A DNA stretch of 64,000 nt from Sphingopyxis fribergensis. GTDB taxonomy: Bacteria; Pseudomonadota; Alphaproteobacteria; Sphingomonadales; Sphingomonadaceae. A model generated the notes under the pieces. The model was not told the origin of the DNA. It was given only the letters and a program-made list of their open reading frames with translations, and searched no databases. A program made the position numbers and the translations under genes. Positions 38,086-49,665 of the stretch are shown here, one piece after another; within the stretch, counting starts at the first letter, position 1, and each line of letters opens with the position of its first letter. Location of the stretch: the NCBI RefSeq assembly GCF_000803645.1, contig NZ_CP009122.1, positions 2,208,501 to 2,272,500 of the forward strand. The letters run 5' to 3'.

Positions 38086-39207
38086 GTGCCGTCCAAGATC
38101 ATAACCGTATTCGGCACCCGCCCCGAGGCGATCAAAATGTTCCCCGTCGTTCACGCGCTGCGTGCGCAGCCGAACATCGACGTGCGGCTCTGTGTCACCG
38201 CCCAGCATCGCGAAATGCTCGACCAGGTCCTCGATATCGCTCAACTTGTCCCCGATATCGATCTGGATGTGATGACGCCGAACCAGTCGCTTGACGCACT
38301 GCTCGCGCGCTTGGTCACGGGCATTGGCGAAGCGTTCGATGCCGAAAAGCCCGACCGCGTCCTCGTCCACGGCGACACTCTGACGACGATGGCGGCGACG
38401 CTCGCCGCCTATTTCCGCAAGATCCCGGTCGGACATGTCGAGGCGGGTTTGCGCAGCGGCAATATCTATCACCCCTGGCCCGAGGAGGTGAACCGCAAGG
38501 TCACCGGCGTCGTCGCCGATCTGCATTTCGCGCCGACCGAGACCGCCGCAGCCGCGCTGCGCGCTGAAAACGTGCCTGCGAACCATATTCATGTCACGGG
38601 AAACACGGTGATCGACGCCCTGCTGGCGACCCAGACGCGGATCGGCGAGGAGCCGGCGCTTGCCGCCGGTCTCGATCCGCTTCTCGAACGCTTCGCGGGC
38701 AAGCGCCTTATCGCGGTCACATCGCATCGGCGCGAAAATTTTGGCGACGGGATGAAAGCCATAGCCGATGCCATCGCCGGGATAGCCGCGCGCCCCGACG
38801 TCGCGGTGATCTTTCCCGTCCATCCCAACCCGCATGTGCGCAGCGCAATGGAGCCCATTCTCGGCGGCCTTTCCAATGTTGCTCTGATCGATCCGCTCGA
38901 CTATCCCCATTTCGTCCGCCTGCTCGGCGCGAGCAGCCTTGTCCTTACCGACAGCGGCGGGGTGCAGGAAGAAGCGCCTTCGCTGGGCAAGCCCGTACTG
39001 GTGATGCGCGAGACAACCGAACGCCCCGAAGGCATCGCGGCGGGCACCGCGCGGCTTGTCGGAACCGACAAAAATCGCATCGTTTCAGAAATTTTCAGCC
39101 TTTTGGACGATGAAAGCGCCTATGAGGCCATGGCCCGCGCCCATAATCCGTTCGGCGACGGCAAGGCGGCGGAAAGAATTGCGGAGATTATTGCGCGTGC
39201 CCATTGA
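38086..39207 (+). CDS. wecB: UDP-N-acetylglucosamine 2-epimerase (non-hydrolysing)
   Basis: Interconverts UDP-GlcNAc and UDP-ManNAc. The N-terminus 'IITVFGTRPEAIKMFPVV' and 'CVTAQHREMLDQVLDI' are hallmark sequences, with 'VHGDTLTTMAATLAAYF', 'VGHVEAGLRSG', 'TSHRRENFGDGM' and 'LTDSGGVQEEAPSLGKPVLV' completing the family. GTG start; 373 aa, close to E. coli WecB (376 aa). Overlaps wecC by 11 bases. WbpI is a related enzyme acting on UDP-GlcNAc3NAcA; the close WecB-like pattern and the paired WecC favour the ManNAc route. Confidence 0.9.
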   Translation: MPSKIITVFGTRPEAIKMFPVVHALRAQPNIDVRLCVTAQHREMLDQVLDIAQLVPDIDLDVMTPNQSLDALLARLVTGIGEAFDAEKPDRVLVHGDTLTTMAATLAAYFRKIPVGHVEAGLRSGNIYHPWPEEVNRKVTGVVADLHFAPTETAAAALRAENVPANHIHVTGNTVIDALLATQTRIGEEPALAAGLDPLLERFAGKRLIAVTSHRRENFGDGMKAIADAIAGIAARPDVAVIFPVHPNPHVRSAMEPILGGLSNVALIDPLDYPHFVRLLGASSLVLTDSGGVQEEAPSLGKPVLVMRETTERPEGIAAGTARLVGTDKNRIVSEIFSLLDDESAYEAMARAHNPFGDGKAAERIAEIIARAH

Positions 39208-40492
39208 TAGCGAACAGAAAGTCACGGTCCTCGGGCTTGGTTATATCGGTCTGCCGACCGCAGCGCTCATCGCGCGTTCGGGCTGCAAGGTAACAGGTAT
39301 CGACGTCAGTCAGCATGTCGTCGACACCGTGAACAACGGCAAAGTCCATATCGAGGAAGTCGATCTCGACGGCCTCGTCCAGGGCGTCGTGTCGCGCGGA
39401 ACGCTTGTTGCGTCGACCGAGGTCGCGCCCGCCGACACCTTCGTCATTGCCGTCCCTACCCCGCACGATGACGAGCATCGCCCCGACATCAGCCATGTCC
39501 TCTCGGCCGCGCGGGCGATCGCGCCCAAATTGCAGGTCGGCAATCTCGTCATTCTCGAATCGACCTCGCCTGTCGGCACGACCGAAAAGATCGCCGCGCT
39601 GCTCGCCGAACTTCGCCCCGACCTCAAAATACCCGGCGCCTGCACCGGCGCCGCCGACATCTTCGTCGCTTACTGCCCGGAACGCGTGCTGCCGGGGCGT
39701 ATCCTCATCGAGCTGGTCGACAACGACCGCTGCATCGGCGGCATCACCCCACGTTGCGCGCGCCGCGCGATGACCTTCTACCGCCAGTTCGTCCGCGGCG
39801 CGTGCGTCACGACCTCGGCGCGCGCCGCCGAAATGGTGAAGCTGGTCGAGAACAGCTATCGCGACGTCAACATCGCCTTCGCCAATGAGCTGTCGATGAT
39901 GGCCGAACATATGGGCGTCGACGTGTGGGAGGTGATCCGCCTCGCCAACCGCCATCCGCGCGTCAATATCCTCCAGCCCGGCCCCGGTGTCGGCGGCCAT
40001 TGCATCGCGGTCGACCCCTGGTTCCTCGTCCATGGCGCGCCCGACCACAGCCGCCTGATCCGCACCGCGCGCGAGGTGAACCTGGCGAAGACCGCGCATG
40101 TCATCGGCGCTGCCGAAATGCTCGTGTCGCAGCATCCGAACGCGCGCGTCGCCTGCCTCGGCCTCGCCTTCAAGCCCAATATCGACGATTTCCGCGAAAG
40201 CCCTGCGGTCGAAATCGCCGCCGCGCTCGCACGCCGCTTCGGCAAGCAGATCGAGATCGTCGAACCCTATGCTCGGGGTCTGCCGATGGAATTCGCCGGA
40301 ACCGGAGCCGAACTGATCGATCTGGATACCGCCCTCGCTGTATGCGATCTGCTGATCGTCCTCGTCGACCATGACCTGTTCAAATCAATCCCGATGGAGG
40401 AACGCGGGGACAAGATCGTCTACGATACACGCGGCCTGTGGCTCGACCAGCCGAACGGCGGTGGCACCAATCGTTTGCATCGGGCCGCCTGA
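39197..40492 (+). CDS. wecC: UDP-N-acetyl-D-mannosamine dehydrogenase
   Basis: NAD-dependent four-electron oxidation of UDP-ManNAc to UDP-ManNAcA. The N-terminus 'VTVLGLGYIGLPTAALIA' and 'GIDVSQHVVDTVNNGKVHI' match WecC, followed by 'YCPERVLPGRILIELVDNDR', 'VENSYRDVNIAFANELSMM', the catalytic Cys in 'PGVGGHCIAVDPWFLV', and 'GLAFKPNIDDFRESPAVEIA'. GTG at 39197 is inside the wecB 3' end and gives 431 aa (E. coli WecC 420 aa). This pair supplies the uronic acid of enterobacterial common antigen in E. coli. Confidence 0.9.
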   Translation: MPIDSEQKVTVLGLGYIGLPTAALIARSGCKVTGIDVSQHVVDTVNNGKVHIEEVDLDGLVQGVVSRGTLVASTEVAPADTFVIAVPTPHDDEHRPDISHVLSAARAIAPKLQVGNLVILESTSPVGTTEKIAALLAELRPDLKIPGACTGAADIFVAYCPERVLPGRILIELVDNDRCIGGITPRCARRAMTFYRQFVRGACVTTSARAAEMVKLVENSYRDVNIAFANELSMMAEHMGVDVWEVIRLANRHPRVNILQPGPGVGGHCIAVDPWFLVHGAPDHSRLIRTAREVNLAKTAHVIGAAEMLVSQHPNARVACLGLAFKPNIDDFRESPAVEIAAALARRFGKQIEIVEPYARGLPMEFAGTGAELIDLDTALAVCDLLIVLVDHDLFKSIPMEERGDKIVYDTRGLWLDQPNGGGTNRLHRAA

Positions 40493-40590
40493 CATTCTTG
40501 CTGTTACGCAACGAAGCGAGCGTTATTAAGTTATGAGACGATCTCCACGATCATTGTCCCGACGAAAAGAACGACAGGTTTCAAACGCTC

Positions 40591-41403
40591 ATGCACCAAC
40601 TCACTCGCCTCGAAACCATTGTGGTCGAAAAGCCCTGGGGCCGCACAGATATTCCCGGCGATTTTGGTAACTTCGGCGACCGCCGCATCGGCGAAATTTG
40701 GTTTGCCCATCCCGATGGCGATGATGCGCAGATCATGGTGAAATTCCTCTTCACGTCCGAACGCCTGTCGATCCAGGTTCACCCTGACGACGATGCCGCG
40801 CAAGCGGCAGGCTATCCGCGCGGCAAGGAGGAGTGCTGGTTGGTGCTCGACGCCAAACCAGACGCCGAACTCGGGGTCGGGCTGGTCGCCGAAACGACGC
40901 GCGAAGCGCTTCATGACGCGGCGCTCGACGGCACGATCGTCGACATGATCGACTGGCGGCGCGCCCGCGCCGACGATTTCGTCTATAACCAAGCGGGCAC
41001 GATCCATGCGATCGGCGCCGGGCTGACCGTCGTCGAGGTGCAACAGAATGTCGATTGCACCTACCGCCTCTATGATTACGGCCGCCCGCGCGAACTGCAC
41101 CTCGAAGCGGGGCTCGCCGTGTCGGAAACGGCCCCGCGCCCCGATCCGCGCGACGGGCGTGTCGCGGCGAACGACAACCGCCTGCTCGTCGACGGGCCGT
41201 ATTTCCGTCTGCTCCACCTGTCGGGCGTCGATGCCGCGGGGTTGCTTCCGCAACATGATGCCGACTTCACCTTCACCCCCTTGTCACCGGGCTGCAGCAT
41301 ATCGGGGGAAGATGTAAAACTCGGCGAATGCGTCGCGACCGACCGCGCCGACGGCATTGCACTGGCCCCCGGGGCACGCGCGCTGCTGTGCTGGCCGGCC
41401 TGA
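40591..41403 (+). CDS. manA: Mannose-6-phosphate isomerase (class I, short form)
   Basis: Zinc-dependent interconversion of fructose-6-phosphate and mannose-6-phosphate. 'VVEKPWGRTDIPGDFG', 'IGEIWFAHP', 'LSIQVHPDDDAAQAAGYPRG' (zinc-binding Gln/His) and 'KEECWLVLDA' followed by 'FVYNQAGTIHAIGAGLTVVE' make the type I active site. At 270 aa it is the short bacterial form. It lies between wecC and a mannose-1-phosphate guanylyltransferase on the same strand, and should feed GDP-mannose to Gmd. No phosphomannomutase gene is in the window. Confidence 0.9.
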   Translation: MHQLTRLETIVVEKPWGRTDIPGDFGNFGDRRIGEIWFAHPDGDDAQIMVKFLFTSERLSIQVHPDDDAAQAAGYPRGKEECWLVLDAKPDAELGVGLVAETTREALHDAALDGTIVDMIDWRRARADDFVYNQAGTIHAIGAGLTVVEVQQNVDCTYRLYDYGRPRELHLEAGLAVSETAPRPDPRDGRVAANDNRLLVDGPYFRLLHLSGVDAAGLLPQHDADFTFTPLSPGCSISGEDVKLGECVATDRADGIALAPGARALLCWPA

Positions 41404-41429
41404 CATCCCCTGAGAAAACGAGACCATAG

Positions 41430-42497
41430 ATGATCATCCCAATCATATTATCGGGGGGTTCGGGCACGCGGCTCTGGCCCGTTTCGACCAATAGCGCGCC
41501 GAAACAGTTCCAGCCGCTGACCGGCAAAGACAGCATGTTCCTGCAAACGCTCGACCGCGCGGTCGACCGCAGCCGCTTCGCGGCGCCGATGATCGTCTGC
41601 GGACCGGCGCACGTCGCGCATGTCGAGGCCGATCTGCTGGCGGCAGGTGTCGCTGACGCCCGCATCGTCGTCGAGCCCGCCGCGCGCAACACCGCCCCTG
41701 CAATCGCACTTGCCGCGTGCGCGGCGCTTGCCGACGATCCCGACGCGACGATCCTCGTCATGCCCGCCGATCATGTCATGACCGACGTACCCGCCTTCCT
41801 GAGCGCCATCGAGGCCGCGATGCCGGCGGTCGAAGCCGGCGCGCTCGCCACCTTCGGGATTGCGCCATCGCATCCCGAAACCGGCTATGGCTACATCGCC
41901 GCGGGTGCGCCGCTCGCCGCGACGCCGGGCATATTCGAAGTCCGCCGCTTCGTCGAAAAGCCGCCGCGCGACAACGCGGAGGCCATGCTTGCCCAAGGCG
42001 GCCATTATTGGAATGCCGGTATCTTTCTGATGCGCGCCGATCGGTTCCTGGCCGAACTCGAAAGACAGCAGCCGGCGATCGCGGCGTCCTGCTCGGCTGC
42101 GATGGCGAAGGCGCAACAGGACGGCGTCCGGATCCATCCCGAAACCGATGCCTTTCTTTCCAGCCCGTCGGATTCGATCGACTATGCGGTGATGGAGGGC
42201 GCGGAACAGGTGGTTGTCGCCCCGGTCGATCCCGGCTGGTCCGACGTCGGCGGCTGGGCAGCGTTGCACGAACTCGGCGACAAGGACGAAAGCGGCAATG
42301 TGCGCATCGGCAACGTCATCGCGATCGATGCCGCGAATAACTACCTGCGCGCGTGCGAGGGAAAGCGCGTGGCCGTCGTCGGCGTTTCGGACATCATCGT
42401 CGTCACGCATGGCGACGACATCCTGATCATTCCGCGCGAGCGCGCGCAGGAAGTCAAAGCGATCGTCGAATATATGGCGGCCAACCCCTCGCGCTAA
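41430..42497 (+). CDS. manC: Mannose-1-phosphate guanylyltransferase
   Basis: GTP-dependent formation of GDP-mannose. The N-terminus '[20 protein letters not shown]' with 'PKQFQPLTG' is the pyrophosphorylase signature, followed by '[15 protein letters not shown]', '[10 protein letters not shown]' and '[20 protein letters not shown]', then '[17 protein letters not shown]'. It has 355 aa, so only the nucleotidyltransferase domain, without the C-terminal type II isomerase domain of AlgA/ManC bifunctional proteins; the isomerase is supplied by the gene just upstream (26 bp gap). Confidence 0.92.
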   Translation: MIIPIILSGGSGTRLWPVSTNSAPKQFQPLTGKDSMFLQTLDRAVDRSRFAAPMIVCGPAHVAHVEADLLAAGVADARIVVEPAARNTAPAIALAACAALADDPDATILVMPADHVMTDVPAFLSAIEAAMPAVEAGALATFGIAPSHPETGYGYIAAGAPLAATPGIFEVRRFVEKPPRDNAEAMLAQGGHYWNAGIFLMRADRFLAELERQQPAIAASCSAAMAKAQQDGVRIHPETDAFLSSPSDSIDYAVMEGAEQVVVAPVDPGWSDVGGWAALHELGDKDESGNVRIGNVIAIDAANNYLRACEGKRVAVVGVSDIIVVTHGDDILIIPRERAQEVKAIVEYMAANPSR

Positions 42498-42555
42498 CGG
42501 GAACTGCCGCCCCCTCCCCTTGCGGGGCGCGAGGCCATCGCCCATATCCCGCCGC

Positions 42556-43122
42556 ATGACCAATCCCCATGCGCAAAGTGCCGCACCCTGGCACGGAACC
42601 ACCATCCTTTCCGCCCGCAGCGCCGACAAGGTCGTCATCATCGGCGATGGCCAGGTGTCGATGGGCCAGACGGTGATGAAGCCCAACGCCCGCAAGGTGC
42701 GCCGCCTCCACGACGGCAGCGTAATCGGCGGCTTCGCGGGTGCGACCGCCGATGCCTTCACCCTCTTCGAACGGCTCGAAGCCAAGCTCGAACGCCACAA
42801 CGGCCAGCTGCTCCGCGCCGCGGTCGAGCTCGCCAAGGACTGGCGCACCGACAAATATCTGCGCAACCTGGAGGCGATGATGATCGTCGCCGACAAGGAG
42901 GTCACGCTCGTTATCACCGGCAACGGCGACGTGCTCGAACCGCTGGGGGGCATCGCCGCGATCGGATCGGGCGGCAATTTTGCGCTATCGGCGGCGCGTG
43001 CGCTCGTCGATTATGAGAAGGATCCCGCGGTGCTCGTTCGCAAGGCGATGGAGGTCGCGGCCGACATCTGCGTCTATACCAACGACCAGTTCACCCAAGA
43101 AATCATCGAAATTCAGGCATAA
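42556..43122 (+). CDS. hslV: ATP-dependent protease subunit HslV
   Basis: Proteasome-like peptidase subunit of HslUV (ClpQY). '[20 protein letters not shown]' places the catalytic N-terminal Thr after propeptide removal at residue 15 or 16, and '[20 protein letters not shown]' and '[21 protein letters not shown]' are family-conserved. ATG at 42556 gives 188 aa, with a longer N-terminal leader than E. coli HslV (176 aa). It ends four bases before hslU. Confidence 0.95.
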   Translation: MTNPHAQSAAPWHGTTILSARSADKVVIIGDGQVSMGQTVMKPNARKVRRLHDGSVIGGFAGATADAFTLFERLEAKLERHNGQLLRAAVELAKDWRTDKYLRNLEAMMIVADKEVTLVITGNGDVLEPLGGIAAIGSGGNFALSAARALVDYEKDPAVLVRKAMEVAADICVYTNDQFTQEIIEIQA

Positions 43123-43126
43123 TCAC

Positions 43127-44428
43127 ATGAACAAGGATCTGACTCCCAAGGCGATCGTCGCTGCCCTCGACACGCATATCATCGGCCAGGACGCCGCCAA
43201 GCGCGCGGTCGCGGTGGCGCTGCGCAATCGCTGGCGCCGCCAGCAGCTTTCAGCCGACCTCCGCGACGAGGTGAGCCCCAAGAATATCCTGATGATCGGC
43301 CCCACCGGCTGCGGCAAGACCGAGATTTCGCGCCGCCTGGCGAAGCTCGCCGATGCCCCCTTCATCAAGGTCGAGGCGACAAAATTCACCGAGGTCGGCT
43401 ATGTCGGCCGCGACGTCGAACAGATCGCCCGCGACCTCGTCGAAGAAGCCGTGCGGCTTGAGAGGGACCGCCGCCGCGAAGCGGTGCGCGCCGCCGCCGA
43501 GGAGGCCGCGATGGAGCGTTTGCTCGATGCACTCACCGGCAAGGGCGCGAGCGAGGCGACGCGCCAGAGCTTCCGCCAACGCATCCGCGAAGGCCATCTC
43601 GATGACAGCGAGGTCGAAATCGAGATCGCCGACGCCCCGAGCATGCCGTTCGAACTGCCCGGCCAGCCGGGACAGATGAGCATGATCAACCTGTCGGACA
43701 TGCTCGGCAAGGCGATGGGCGGCGCGCCCAAGAAGCGCCGCAAGCTCAAGGTGATCGAGGCCGCAACGCGGCTGATCGAAGAAGAGCAGGACAAGCGTCT
43801 CGACCAGGACGACGTCGCGCGGATCGCGCTCGCCGATGCCGAAGCGAACGGCATCGTCTTCCTCGACGAGATCGACAAGATCGCGGTCAGCGACGTGCGC
43901 GGCGGATCGGTAAGCCGCGAGGGCGTCCAGCGCGACCTGCTTCCGCTGATTGAGGGCACGACCGTCGCGACCAAATATGGTCCGATGAAAACCGACCATA
44001 TTCTGTTCATCGCGTCGGGCGCCTTCCATGTCGCCAAACCCAGCGATCTGCTTCCCGAACTCCAGGGTCGCCTGCCCATCCGCGTCGAACTCGGCGCGCT
44101 GACCGAGGGGGATTTCGTCCGCATCCTCAGCGAGACCAAGGCTGGCCTGCCCGAACAATATGTAGCGCTTCTGGGGACCGAAGGCGTGACGCTGAACTTC
44201 ACCGACGACGCCATCGCACGTGTCGCTAAGCTCGCGGCCGAGGTCAACGAGAAGGTCGAGAATATCGGCGCGCGCCGTCTCCAGACGATCATGGAGCGGC
44301 TTGTCGAGGAAATCAGCTTCACCGCTGAAGACGTCGGCGGCACGACGCTCGAAATCGATGCGGCCTATGTCGAACGTCAGCTTTCTGAGATCGTGGGCGA
44401 CACTGATCTCAGCAAATATGTGCTTTAG
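43127..44428 (+). CDS. hslU: ATP-dependent protease ATPase subunit HslU
   Basis: AAA+ unfoldase of the HslUV protease. The N-terminus '[20 protein letters not shown]' is diagnostic, Walker A is '[16 protein letters not shown]', and Walker B '[13 protein letters not shown]' with '[19 protein letters not shown]' follow. The C-terminal 'DLSKYVL' docks into HslV, like the E. coli 'DLSRFIL'. 433 aa, normal (E. coli 443). Transcribed with hslV. Confidence 0.96.
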   Translation: MNKDLTPKAIVAALDTHIIGQDAAKRAVAVALRNRWRRQQLSADLRDEVSPKNILMIGPTGCGKTEISRRLAKLADAPFIKVEATKFTEVGYVGRDVEQIARDLVEEAVRLERDRRREAVRAAAEEAAMERLLDALTGKGASEATRQSFRQRIREGHLDDSEVEIEIADAPSMPFELPGQPGQMSMINLSDMLGKAMGGAPKKRRKLKVIEAATRLIEEEQDKRLDQDDVARIALADAEANGIVFLDEIDKIAVSDVRGGSVSREGVQRDLLPLIEGTTVATKYGPMKTDHILFIASGAFHVAKPSDLLPELQGRLPIRVELGALTEGDFVRILSETKAGLPEQYVALLGTEGVTLNFTDDAIARVAKLAAEVNEKVENIGARRLQTIMERLVEEISFTAEDVGGTTLEIDAAYVERQLSEIVGDTDLSKYVL

Positions 44429-44693
44429 ACCCTGAGGTCGGCCAACGACCGAATGCGGACATACATATCTCCCTATCGACTTGCGATGGGGAGGATCTTC
44501 TAGGTCCCCTCACCACCCCCAAAGCTGCCTTTCGTACGCCGGACCGCGAACCGATCCCACGCCCCACACCGTCCTGTTTCTGCATCTTTTCAAACCGTCC
44601 GTTTACCGAACTTCATTTGACTTTCCCGCGCCGTCAATGCGATGAACGGGTGACACGGTCGATCTGGGTCAAACGACCGGCACGGAGACAGTA

Positions 44694-45557
44694 ATGGCAG
44701 ATGAGGACGTCGCCCCGGAACAGGGCGAGCTGGCGATCACGCGTACTGGCGATCGGCTTCGGCTGGCGCGCGAGGCCGCGGGGCTCTCCCTTGCCGATGT
44801 CGCGACGCGCACGCGCATCACCCAGCGCCATCTGGCGGCGATAGAAAAGTCGGATTATTCGGAACTTCCGGGTCGGACTTATGTCACTGGCTTCGCTCGC
44901 GCATACGCCCGCGCCGTCGACCTTCCCGAAGCCGAAGTCGGGGCCGCAATACGTCAGGAACTCGATGAGGACGCATATGGATCGCGTCCGCTGTACGAAG
45001 CCTATGAGCCAACCGATCCTGCACGCCTGCCCACCGCGCGACTGACCTGGACGCTGGTCATTGTTACCCTGCTGCTCGCGTCGGCTTACGGCGTATGGCG
45101 CTTCCTGTCGGTCGAGCCCGATGAGGCGCTGATCGCGGCGCAGAACCGCGATGCCGATGCATCTGAAGCGCCACAGAACGACGCGGCGGCGACGCCCGCG
45201 ACCAAGACCGGCAGCCAGGCCGCCGTCGCGGCGAATGCGCCTGTCGTCCTCACGGGCCTTTCTGAAGTCTGGATCGGTTTCGACGACGCAACGGGGAAGA
45301 CCGAGAATTGGCGCACGCTCGACGCGGGCGAGACCTATCAGGTACCGCCCGAATATGTCGAACAGTTCACGCTGCGCACCAGCATTCCGCAGGCGCTCAA
45401 GGTCACCGTCGGTGGTCGCGACGTCGGCTCGATCGGCGCCGCCGATACCCTCGTCAAAAATGTCTCGCTGAAGCCCGCTGATCTGGTGGCGCGCGCCGAA
45501 GGCAGTGGTGCCGCGAACGCCACTGCCCCGATTGCGGGTCCGCGCCCCAAGGGTTGA
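44694..45557 (+). CDS. RodZ-like helix-turn-helix membrane protein
   Basis: Bitopic inner-membrane protein with an N-terminal HTH domain ('LRLAREAAGLSLADVATRTR' and 'ITQRHLAAIEKSDYSELPGR'), one transmembrane helix near residues 119-141 ('LTWTLVIVTLLLASAYGVWR') and a periplasmic C-terminal beta domain (DUF4115-like, 'EVWIGFDDATGKTENWRTLD...YQVPPEYVEQFTLRT'). This architecture is that of RodZ, which links MreB to the elongasome. It has 287 aa, shorter than E. coli RodZ (337 aa). Start is the ATG at 44694; a CGGAGACAG box precedes it. Confidence 0.82.
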   Translation: MADEDVAPEQGELAITRTGDRLRLAREAAGLSLADVATRTRITQRHLAAIEKSDYSELPGRTYVTGFARAYARAVDLPEAEVGAAIRQELDEDAYGSRPLYEAYEPTDPARLPTARLTWTLVIVTLLLASAYGVWRFLSVEPDEALIAAQNRDADASEAPQNDAAATPATKTGSQAAVAANAPVVLTGLSEVWIGFDDATGKTENWRTLDAGETYQVPPEYVEQFTLRTSIPQALKVTVGGRDVGSIGAADTLVKNVSLKPADLVARAEGSGAANATAPIAGPRPKG

Positions 45558-45672
45558 CCCCTATATCATTCGGGCCGGTCGAAGCTGCAGTGCGCCGAAT
45601 TGGGTTTGCGCTGCGGCGCTTTGCCGCGTTATGGGTGGCGAAATTGGTTAATAGTCGAGGACCTAACGGCAT

Positions 45673-46620
45673 ATGAAGATGCGTCAGATCACTTTCCTTG
45701 GAGCGGCAACGATTGCGCTCGTCGCGGCGATGCCCGCCGCGGCGCAGGATACTGCGGTCGTCAAGCGGGTCGAACGGCTTGAGAAGGAAATGCGCGCAGT
45801 CCAGCGGTCGGTCTTCCCCGGCGGCAGCCCGACCTTCTTCGAAGGCGAGATCGCGCCCGACAACACCCCCGGCGAACGCGCACGAACCAACGCCCCGGTC
45901 ATCGACCTGACCGCGCGCGTCGATGCGCTCGAATCGCAGTTGCAAACGCTGACTGGCCAGACCGAGCAAAATGCCTTCCATCTGCGCGAGCTGGAAAAAC
46001 AGTTCACGGCGTACAAGGCCGAAATGGACAAGCGTTTCGCCGACCCGGCAGCCGAAGCTGCACCAACCGCGACCCCCGCGGGTCTCGCCCCAACCGTGAA
46101 GCCGCCGGTGGCCGCGACCACGGTGGCCGCAACCCCAGTGAAGAAACCCGCCGACAAGCCTGCGGCAAAACCCGCGACCACCGACGCCGCGCGGCTGGCA
46201 CTCGTCAAGAAAGTCGAGGTTCCAGCGAGCGGCAACGAGACCAAGGACGCCTACGACTATGGCTATCGCCTGTGGGAAGCCAAGCTTTATCCCGAAGCGC
46301 AAGCGCAGCTGAAGACCGTCGTTACCAAATGGCCGAAGAGCAGCCAGGCGAGCTTTGCACAGAACTTGCTCGGCCGCGCCTATCTCGACGAAGGCAAACC
46401 GAGCCTCGCCGCGGTCGCCTTTTACAATAATTACAAGGATCGCCCGAGCGGCGCGCGCGCGCCGCACAGCCTGATGTACATGGGCGTCGCGCTCGACAAG
46501 CTCGGCCGCAAGGCCGACGCCTGCAAGGCGTTCCGCGAACTTGATGAAGTCTATGGCGACAAGGCGCCGCAGGATGTCCGGACCGATGCTGCCGCCGCAA
46601 AAACAAAAGCAGGCTGCTGA
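45673..46620 (+). CDS. cpoB: Cell division coordinator CpoB (YbgF)
   Basis: Periplasmic Tol-Pal-associated protein that coordinates septal peptidoglycan synthesis with outer-membrane constriction. A signal peptide (MKMRQITFLGAATIALVAAMPAAAQ) is followed by a coiled coil ('VVKRVERLEKEMRAVQRSVF', 'RVDALESQLQTLTGQTEQNA'), a Pro/Ala-rich linker (about residues 130-180) and three TPR-like repeats in the C-terminal third ('AYDYGYRLWEAKLYPEAQAQ' onward). 315 aa. The tol-pal genes themselves are not in the window. Its 3' end overlaps tilS. Confidence 0.88.
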   Translation: MKMRQITFLGAATIALVAAMPAAAQDTAVVKRVERLEKEMRAVQRSVFPGGSPTFFEGEIAPDNTPGERARTNAPVIDLTARVDALESQLQTLTGQTEQNAFHLRELEKQFTAYKAEMDKRFADPAAEAAPTATPAGLAPTVKPPVAATTVAATPVKKPADKPAAKPATTDAARLALVKKVEVPASGNETKDAYDYGYRLWEAKLYPEAQAQLKTVVTKWPKSSQASFAQNLLGRAYLDEGKPSLAAVAFYNNYKDRPSGARAPHSLMYMGVALDKLGRKADACKAFRELDEVYGDKAPQDVRTDAAAAKTKAGC

Positions 46621-47578
46621 CCGCGACGCCGTGGACCGGCTGGCGGGCGATCTCGCCCAGCTCGTCGGGTCCGAGTGGCACCGCTTCCATTATGGCGTCG
46701 CCGTGTCCGGCGGCCCCGACAGCATGGCGCTGCTTTGGCTGATGGCGTCGCTGCTGCCCGGACAGGTCTGGGCAGCGACGGTCGATCATGGGCTACGCAA
46801 GGGGTCGGACGAAGAGGCGCGAATGGTCGCGGGCTTTTGCGAACGCGAACATATCCCGCATTCGACGCTGCGCCCACTGGCGCCGATCAGGGGATCGCAG
46901 CAAGCCGCGGCGCGCACCGAACGATATCGCCTGCTCGAACAATGGCGCGAAGCCAATGCGCTGGACCACATCGTCACCGCGCACCACGCCGATGACCAGC
47001 TCGAGACAATGGTGATGCGGCTCAATCGCAGCAGCGGCGTCGGCGGCCTCGCCGCGATCCGCGCGAAGAATGGCCTGATCGTGCGCCCCTTGCTTCATTG
47101 GCGACGCGGCGAGCTCGTCGACCTCGCGCTCGAAAACGACCTGCCTTTCGTCGACGATCCGTCGAACAGCGACAATCGCTTCGACCGTGCACGGCTACGC
47201 CATGCGCTGCGCGCGCAGACCGCGCTCGATCCGGTCGCTGCGGTGAGATCGGCGGCGTGGCTCGCCGAGGCGGACGAGGCGCTCGATTGGGCGGTCGAGC
47301 GGCTGATCGCATCCTGGCCCGACGCGTCCGACGTCGCCGTGATCCGCGACGACGGCTATCCGCCCGAGATGTTCCGCCGCATCGTCGCACAGCGGCTGCG
47401 CGCCAATGCGCCCCAGCTCGTATTGCGCGGCGCGGCGCTCGATGGCGTGATCGCGGCGATGCATGAAGGCCGCCGCGCAATGGTCGGCGCGCTGCTGATC
47501 GACGCGGTACACGGCCTTGAGGGGACGATTTGGCGAATTTCTGAGGCCCCGCGACGGAGTGCGTCGAAAAAGGCCTGA
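46574..47578 (+). CDS. tilS: tRNA(Ile)-lysidine synthase
   Basis: Modifies C34 of tRNA-Ile(CAU) to lysidine using ATP and lysine. The PP-loop 'YGVAVSGGPDSMALLWLM' lies near residue 40, with 'TVDHGLRKGSDEEARMV', 'HIVTAHHADDQLETMVMRLN' and 'RPLLHWRRGELVDLALENDL', all typical. 'FVDDPSNSDNRFDRARLRHAL' is also conserved. The C-terminal part is short, as in many alphaproteobacteria. The start is uncertain: ATG at 46574 or 46586 would place it 35-47 bases inside cpoB, and no clear ribosome site is seen for either. Confidence 0.92.
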   Translation: MSGPMLPPQKQKQAADRDAVDRLAGDLAQLVGSEWHRFHYGVAVSGGPDSMALLWLMASLLPGQVWAATVDHGLRKGSDEEARMVAGFCEREHIPHSTLRPLAPIRGSQQAAARTERYRLLEQWREANALDHIVTAHHADDQLETMVMRLNRSSGVGGLAAIRAKNGLIVRPLLHWRRGELVDLALENDLPFVDDPSNSDNRFDRARLRHALRAQTALDPVAAVRSAAWLAEADEALDWAVERLIASWPDASDVAVIRDDGYPPEMFRRIVAQRLRANAPQLVLRGAALDGVIAAMHEGRRAMVGALLIDAVHGLEGTIWRISEAPRRSASKKA

Positions 47579-47586
47579 TTGCCTCA

Positions 47587-47614
47587 TTGTCATTTAACCC
47601 GATTATCCTATCTT
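47587..47614 (+). promoter_or_regulatory. Candidate sigma-70-type promoter of ftsH
   Basis: TTGTCA at 47587-47592 and TATCTT at 47609-47614 are separated by 16 bases and lie about 46 bases before the ftsH ATG at 47661, in the short gap after tilS. Based on sequence resemblance only; heat-shock control of ftsH is known in other bacteria but no clear heat-shock promoter was identified. Confidence 0.35.
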
Positions 47615-47660
47615 GTACGGGATAGGAGCGCAGGGCTGCGCCGTTTAGGAAAGTATCCGC

Positions 47661-49604
<1,944 letters not shown>

Positions 49605-49665
49605 ACTTACTGCCTAGCCTCTTAGATTCAGGGACTATTCATTGGCTGGGGGCAAGTTGCGGCAT

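Noticed and set aside
38086..40492. Reading of the epimerase/dehydrogenase pair as WbpI and WbpA
   Set aside because: Conserved stretches look closer to WecB and WecC as remembered; kept only as an alternative in the findings.
41448..42977. Minus-strand ORF of 509 codons opposite manC and hslV
   Set aside because: Crosses two certain plus-strand genes and has low-complexity Arg-rich content.
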